Origin: Marinobacter sp. NP-4(2019)
Lineage (GTDB): Bacteria > Pseudomonadota > Gammaproteobacteria > Pseudomonadales > Oleiphilaceae
DNA: 64,000 nt
Direction of reading: 5' to 3'
Assembly (NCBI RefSeq): GCF_003994855.1
Contig: NZ_CP034142.1
Coordinates: 3,844,001 to 3,908,000 of the forward strand
The first letter of the stretch is position 1. Each line of letters starts with the position of its first letter. A model generated the notes under the pieces. It searched no databases, was not told the origin of the DNA, and saw only the letters and a program-made list of their open reading frames with translations. The translations under genes were made by a program, and so were the position numbers. Shown one piece after another: positions 62,313 to 64,000 of this stretch.

Positions 62313-62395
62313 CGTGCTCATGGCAATCGGGGGCGCTATCCGCGCCCCCCTACACCCGGGCTAACCGCTTTCCTGCCTCCCGATCATCTCCTGAC

Positions 62396-63139
62396 TCAGC
62401 GAACTCTCCGCCAGCCTGTGAGTTCGGCAATGGTGTGCTGGAATTTACGACGGGTCTCGCGGATCACGAACGTGACATCCATGGGCGGCTGAATCAGCTC
62501 GAAATGACTGGACAGTATATCCCGCATACCATCCAGCACGCTCCTGGGTTGCCCATTCAGTTCAAAACCACCGATCCAGTTGTTACGAGGCGTGAATTCC
62601 TCCATCAGAGTATAGGGCGAGCTGATAACCAGCGTGCCCCCCACTGCCAGACGCTCATGAATGCCAGCAAGGAAGGACCCGGGAGCCTGAAGTCTGTCGA
62701 TCAGGTTTCCAGCAAAAATCAGGTCATAATCCTGATGCTCCGCCGACAACTGACAGGCATCACCTGTGGTGAACGACACCCGTTCGGCAGCCCTGGCCAG
62801 GCCCAGTTCTTCCAGGCGTATGGTGACCCGTTCACCCAGTTCACCTTCATCCCGGCGGAAGTAATCGATTTCGCCGTGCTGCCGGAGATGTTGAGCCGCA
62901 TCCACAAACCGCTTTGACAGATCGATACCCACCACCTCATCAAACACCCGAGCCAGCTCGAAGGCCGTGCGGCCAACGGCACAGCCCAGATCCAAAGCCC
63001 TGCGTCTGTCCCGCCCGGCCATCATCTCCTGGCAAATACCGGCGCACCGTGCGGGGTAGTTACTCACCCCGAAATAGTGATCGCCGTAATGAAATCCCAA
63101 ATACTGGCTGAGCAGTTCGTCGGTTTCGTACACGTTCAT
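62396..63139 (-). CDS. 4-mercaptohistidine N1-methyltransferase (OvoA C-terminal domain as separate protein)
   Basis: Encodes 247 residues. The opening NVYETDELLSQYLGFHYGDHYFGV is the conserved start of the OvoA C-terminal methyltransferase domain, and the SAM loop is LDLGCAVGRTAFELA (about 48-62). It would N-methylate 4-mercaptohistidine (5-thiohistidine), the last step of ovothiol A synthesis. In many organisms this domain is fused to the sulfoxide synthase. Here it is a free-standing gene 22 bp after that partner, in the same direction. Confidence 0.88.
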   Translation of the reverse strand: MNVYETDELLSQYLGFHYGDHYFGVSNYPARCAGICQEMMAGRDRRRALDLGCAVGRTAFELARVFDEVVGIDLSKRFVDAAQHLRQHGEIDYFRRDEGELGERVTIRLEELGLARAAERVSFTTGDACQLSAEHQDYDLIFAGNLIDRLQAPGSFLAGIHERLAVGGTLVISSPYTLMEEFTPRNNWIGGFELNGQPRSVLDGMRDILSSHFELIQPPMDVTFVIRETRRKFQHTIAELTGWRRVR

Positions 63140-63161
63140 GGCTGTTCCTCAGCAGTTCTGG

Positions 63162-64000
63162 TCACGCACAACTGCGGAACCCGGTATATACATCGCTTCT
63201 CATGGGCAGGTATGCCTGTCGATAGGTGCCCCGAATCAGCGAGGCCGACGTGGCGCAGCTACCGCCACGCGTCACCTTATGATCACCGAACTGCAATGTC
63301 GACATGAACGGGTACATATCGATCCGGAAGCCATCGTAGGGAAAAAACTGGCTACTGGTCCATTCCCAGACGATACCGATCATCTGGCGGCAACCAAACG
63401 GGCTCTCACCTTCAGGGTAATCCCAGACCGGGTTTTGTGCCATGGTACGGCCACTCATATCGGCCCGCTCCGGGCTCACCGGGTCATTACCCCAGGGGAA
63501 TCGACGAAATGGCTGACCCGGCCGGTTACCCAGCGCCGCCACTTCCCACTCATATTCGCTGGGCAGCCTCCGACCAGCCCAACGGCACCAGGCTTCCGCT
63601 TCCCAATAAGTCACATGGGTCACCGGAGCATCCAGGTTCAGCGGTTGCCAGTCATCAAAAAGGCGCTCCTGCCATTGGTTGTCGTGCCAGCGCCAATAGA
63701 GTGGTTGCCTGGGCACACGCATCAGTGGCCCGGCACAGTGATGAACCAGAGAAACATCGGTTTCCGTCTGCAGCCACTTGCGTCCCCCGAAGGACCAAAG
63801 CTCGGGGCGTCGGTATCCGCCATCTTCAACAAACGCAAGAAATTCCCGGTTAGACACTGGAGTTCGGGAAATCGTGAACGATTCCAGCTCAACCTCAAAC
63901 CGTGGCTTCTCATTATCAAACGCGAAGTCATCGGAGGCGTAGTCAGTGGAATCACCGGGCATCCCGATCAACCATCGCCCGGCGGGTATGGTGACATCGC
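63162..64000 (-). CDS. 5-histidylcysteine sulfoxide synthase (OvoA N-terminal half), C-terminal part
   Basis: The frame is open through the right edge of the window, so only the last 279 codons are present. It is the formylglycine-generating-enzyme-like domain of EgtB/OvoA proteins: VTIPAGRWLIGMP, then SNREFLAFVEDGGY, VTHVTYWEAEAWCRWAGRRLPSEYEWEVAA and the end TRGGSCATSASLIRGTYR with YTGFRS. With an iron-binding DinB-like domain (outside the window) this enzyme oxidatively joins cysteine and histidine, the first step of ovothiol synthesis. The adjacent methyltransferase half supports OvoA over EgtB. Confidence 0.85.
   Translation of the reverse strand, partial: DVTIPAGRWLIGMPGDSTDYASDDFAFDNEKPRFEVELESFTISRTPVSNREFLAFVEDGGYRRPELWSFGGRKWLQTETDVSLVHHCAGPLMRVPRQPLYWRWHDNQWQERLFDDWQPLNLDAPVTHVTYWEAEAWCRWAGRRLPSEYEWEVAALGNRPGQPFRRFPWGNDPVSPERADMSGRTMAQNPVWDYPEGESPFGCRQMIGIVWEWTSSQFFPYDGFRIDMYPFMSTLQFGDHKVTRGGSCATSASLIRGTYRQAYLPMRSDVYTGFRSCA

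Noticed and set aside
1..64000. tRNA, rRNA, CRISPR array, prophage or intact insertion sequence
   Set aside because: Spacers were read for cloverleaf TTC-loop sequences, regular direct repeats with spacers, and integrase or transposase genes. None was found beyond the ISL3-like fragment and the repeats listed.

Overview
The window reads as a contiguous chromosomal segment of a marine gammaproteobacterium, most likely Marinobacter or a close relative. The grounds are a wax ester synthase/DGAT, the ubiE-ubiJ-ubiB-hisI-hisE-tatABC run, ygfB-pepP-ubiH-ubiI, 6S RNA in front of the 5-formyltetrahydrofolate cyclo-ligase gene, a FFLEELY-motif protein, and uniformly moderate-to-high GC coding. No rRNA, tRNA, CRISPR array, prophage or complete insertion sequence was seen. 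The genus is an inference from gene content and order.

Layout. 1-2146: a PAS sensor kinase (cut by the window edge) overlapping a FIST sensory protein. 2274-6239: a porin, a wax ester synthase and a divergent alpha/beta hydrolase. 6310-13629: a frameshifted FFLEELY gene, a PHA-system protein, then ubiquinone (ubiE, ubiJ, ubiB), histidine (hisI, hisE), twin-arginine translocation (tatABC) and rsmE genes. 13631-19056: on the minus strand a DUF808 protein and ygfB-pepP-ubiH-ubiI. 19158-22367: a probable zinc-starvation (Zur-type) locus with a His-rich DUF2796 protein, a DUF3299 protein and a two-gene ABC exporter-type transporter. 22470-23864: zapB-like/zapA, 6S RNA and the fau gene. 24136-24414: an unexplained multi-hairpin element with a promoter-like sequence in front. 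24434-28669: ilvA, rpiA, an acyl-CoA dehydrogenase and ppa.

28757-35354 is a signalling block: DUF2333 protein, LapD-type degenerate GGDEF/EAL receptor, a multi-receiver diguanylate cyclase, a DUF6976 protein with a FIST-like C-terminus, and a protein that looks like a domesticated N-terminal fragment of an ISL3 transposase. 35699-44821 carries housekeeping genes (aroQ, accB, accC, prmA, a zinc-ribbon/DUF3426 protein, dusB, fis, purH, purD) with a REP-like inverted pair between purH and purD.

44942-57497 is the most coherent accessory system. A two-component pair (sensor kinase plus sigma-54 activator) lies upstream of a minus-strand run containing two periplasmic binding proteins, a complete branched-chain-type ABC importer (livH, livM, livG, livF), a zinc alcohol dehydrogenase and a succinate-semialdehyde-type aldehyde dehydrogenase. 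A -24/-12 promoter and two palindromic activator sites lie just downstream of the regulator gene, so the regulator probably switches on uptake and two-step oxidation of a hydroxylated substrate. 57694-64000 holds a lipoprotein hydrolase, a KefB/YbaL-type antiporter, a large unknown lipoprotein, and the two halves of a split ovothiol A pathway (the upstream half cut by the window end).
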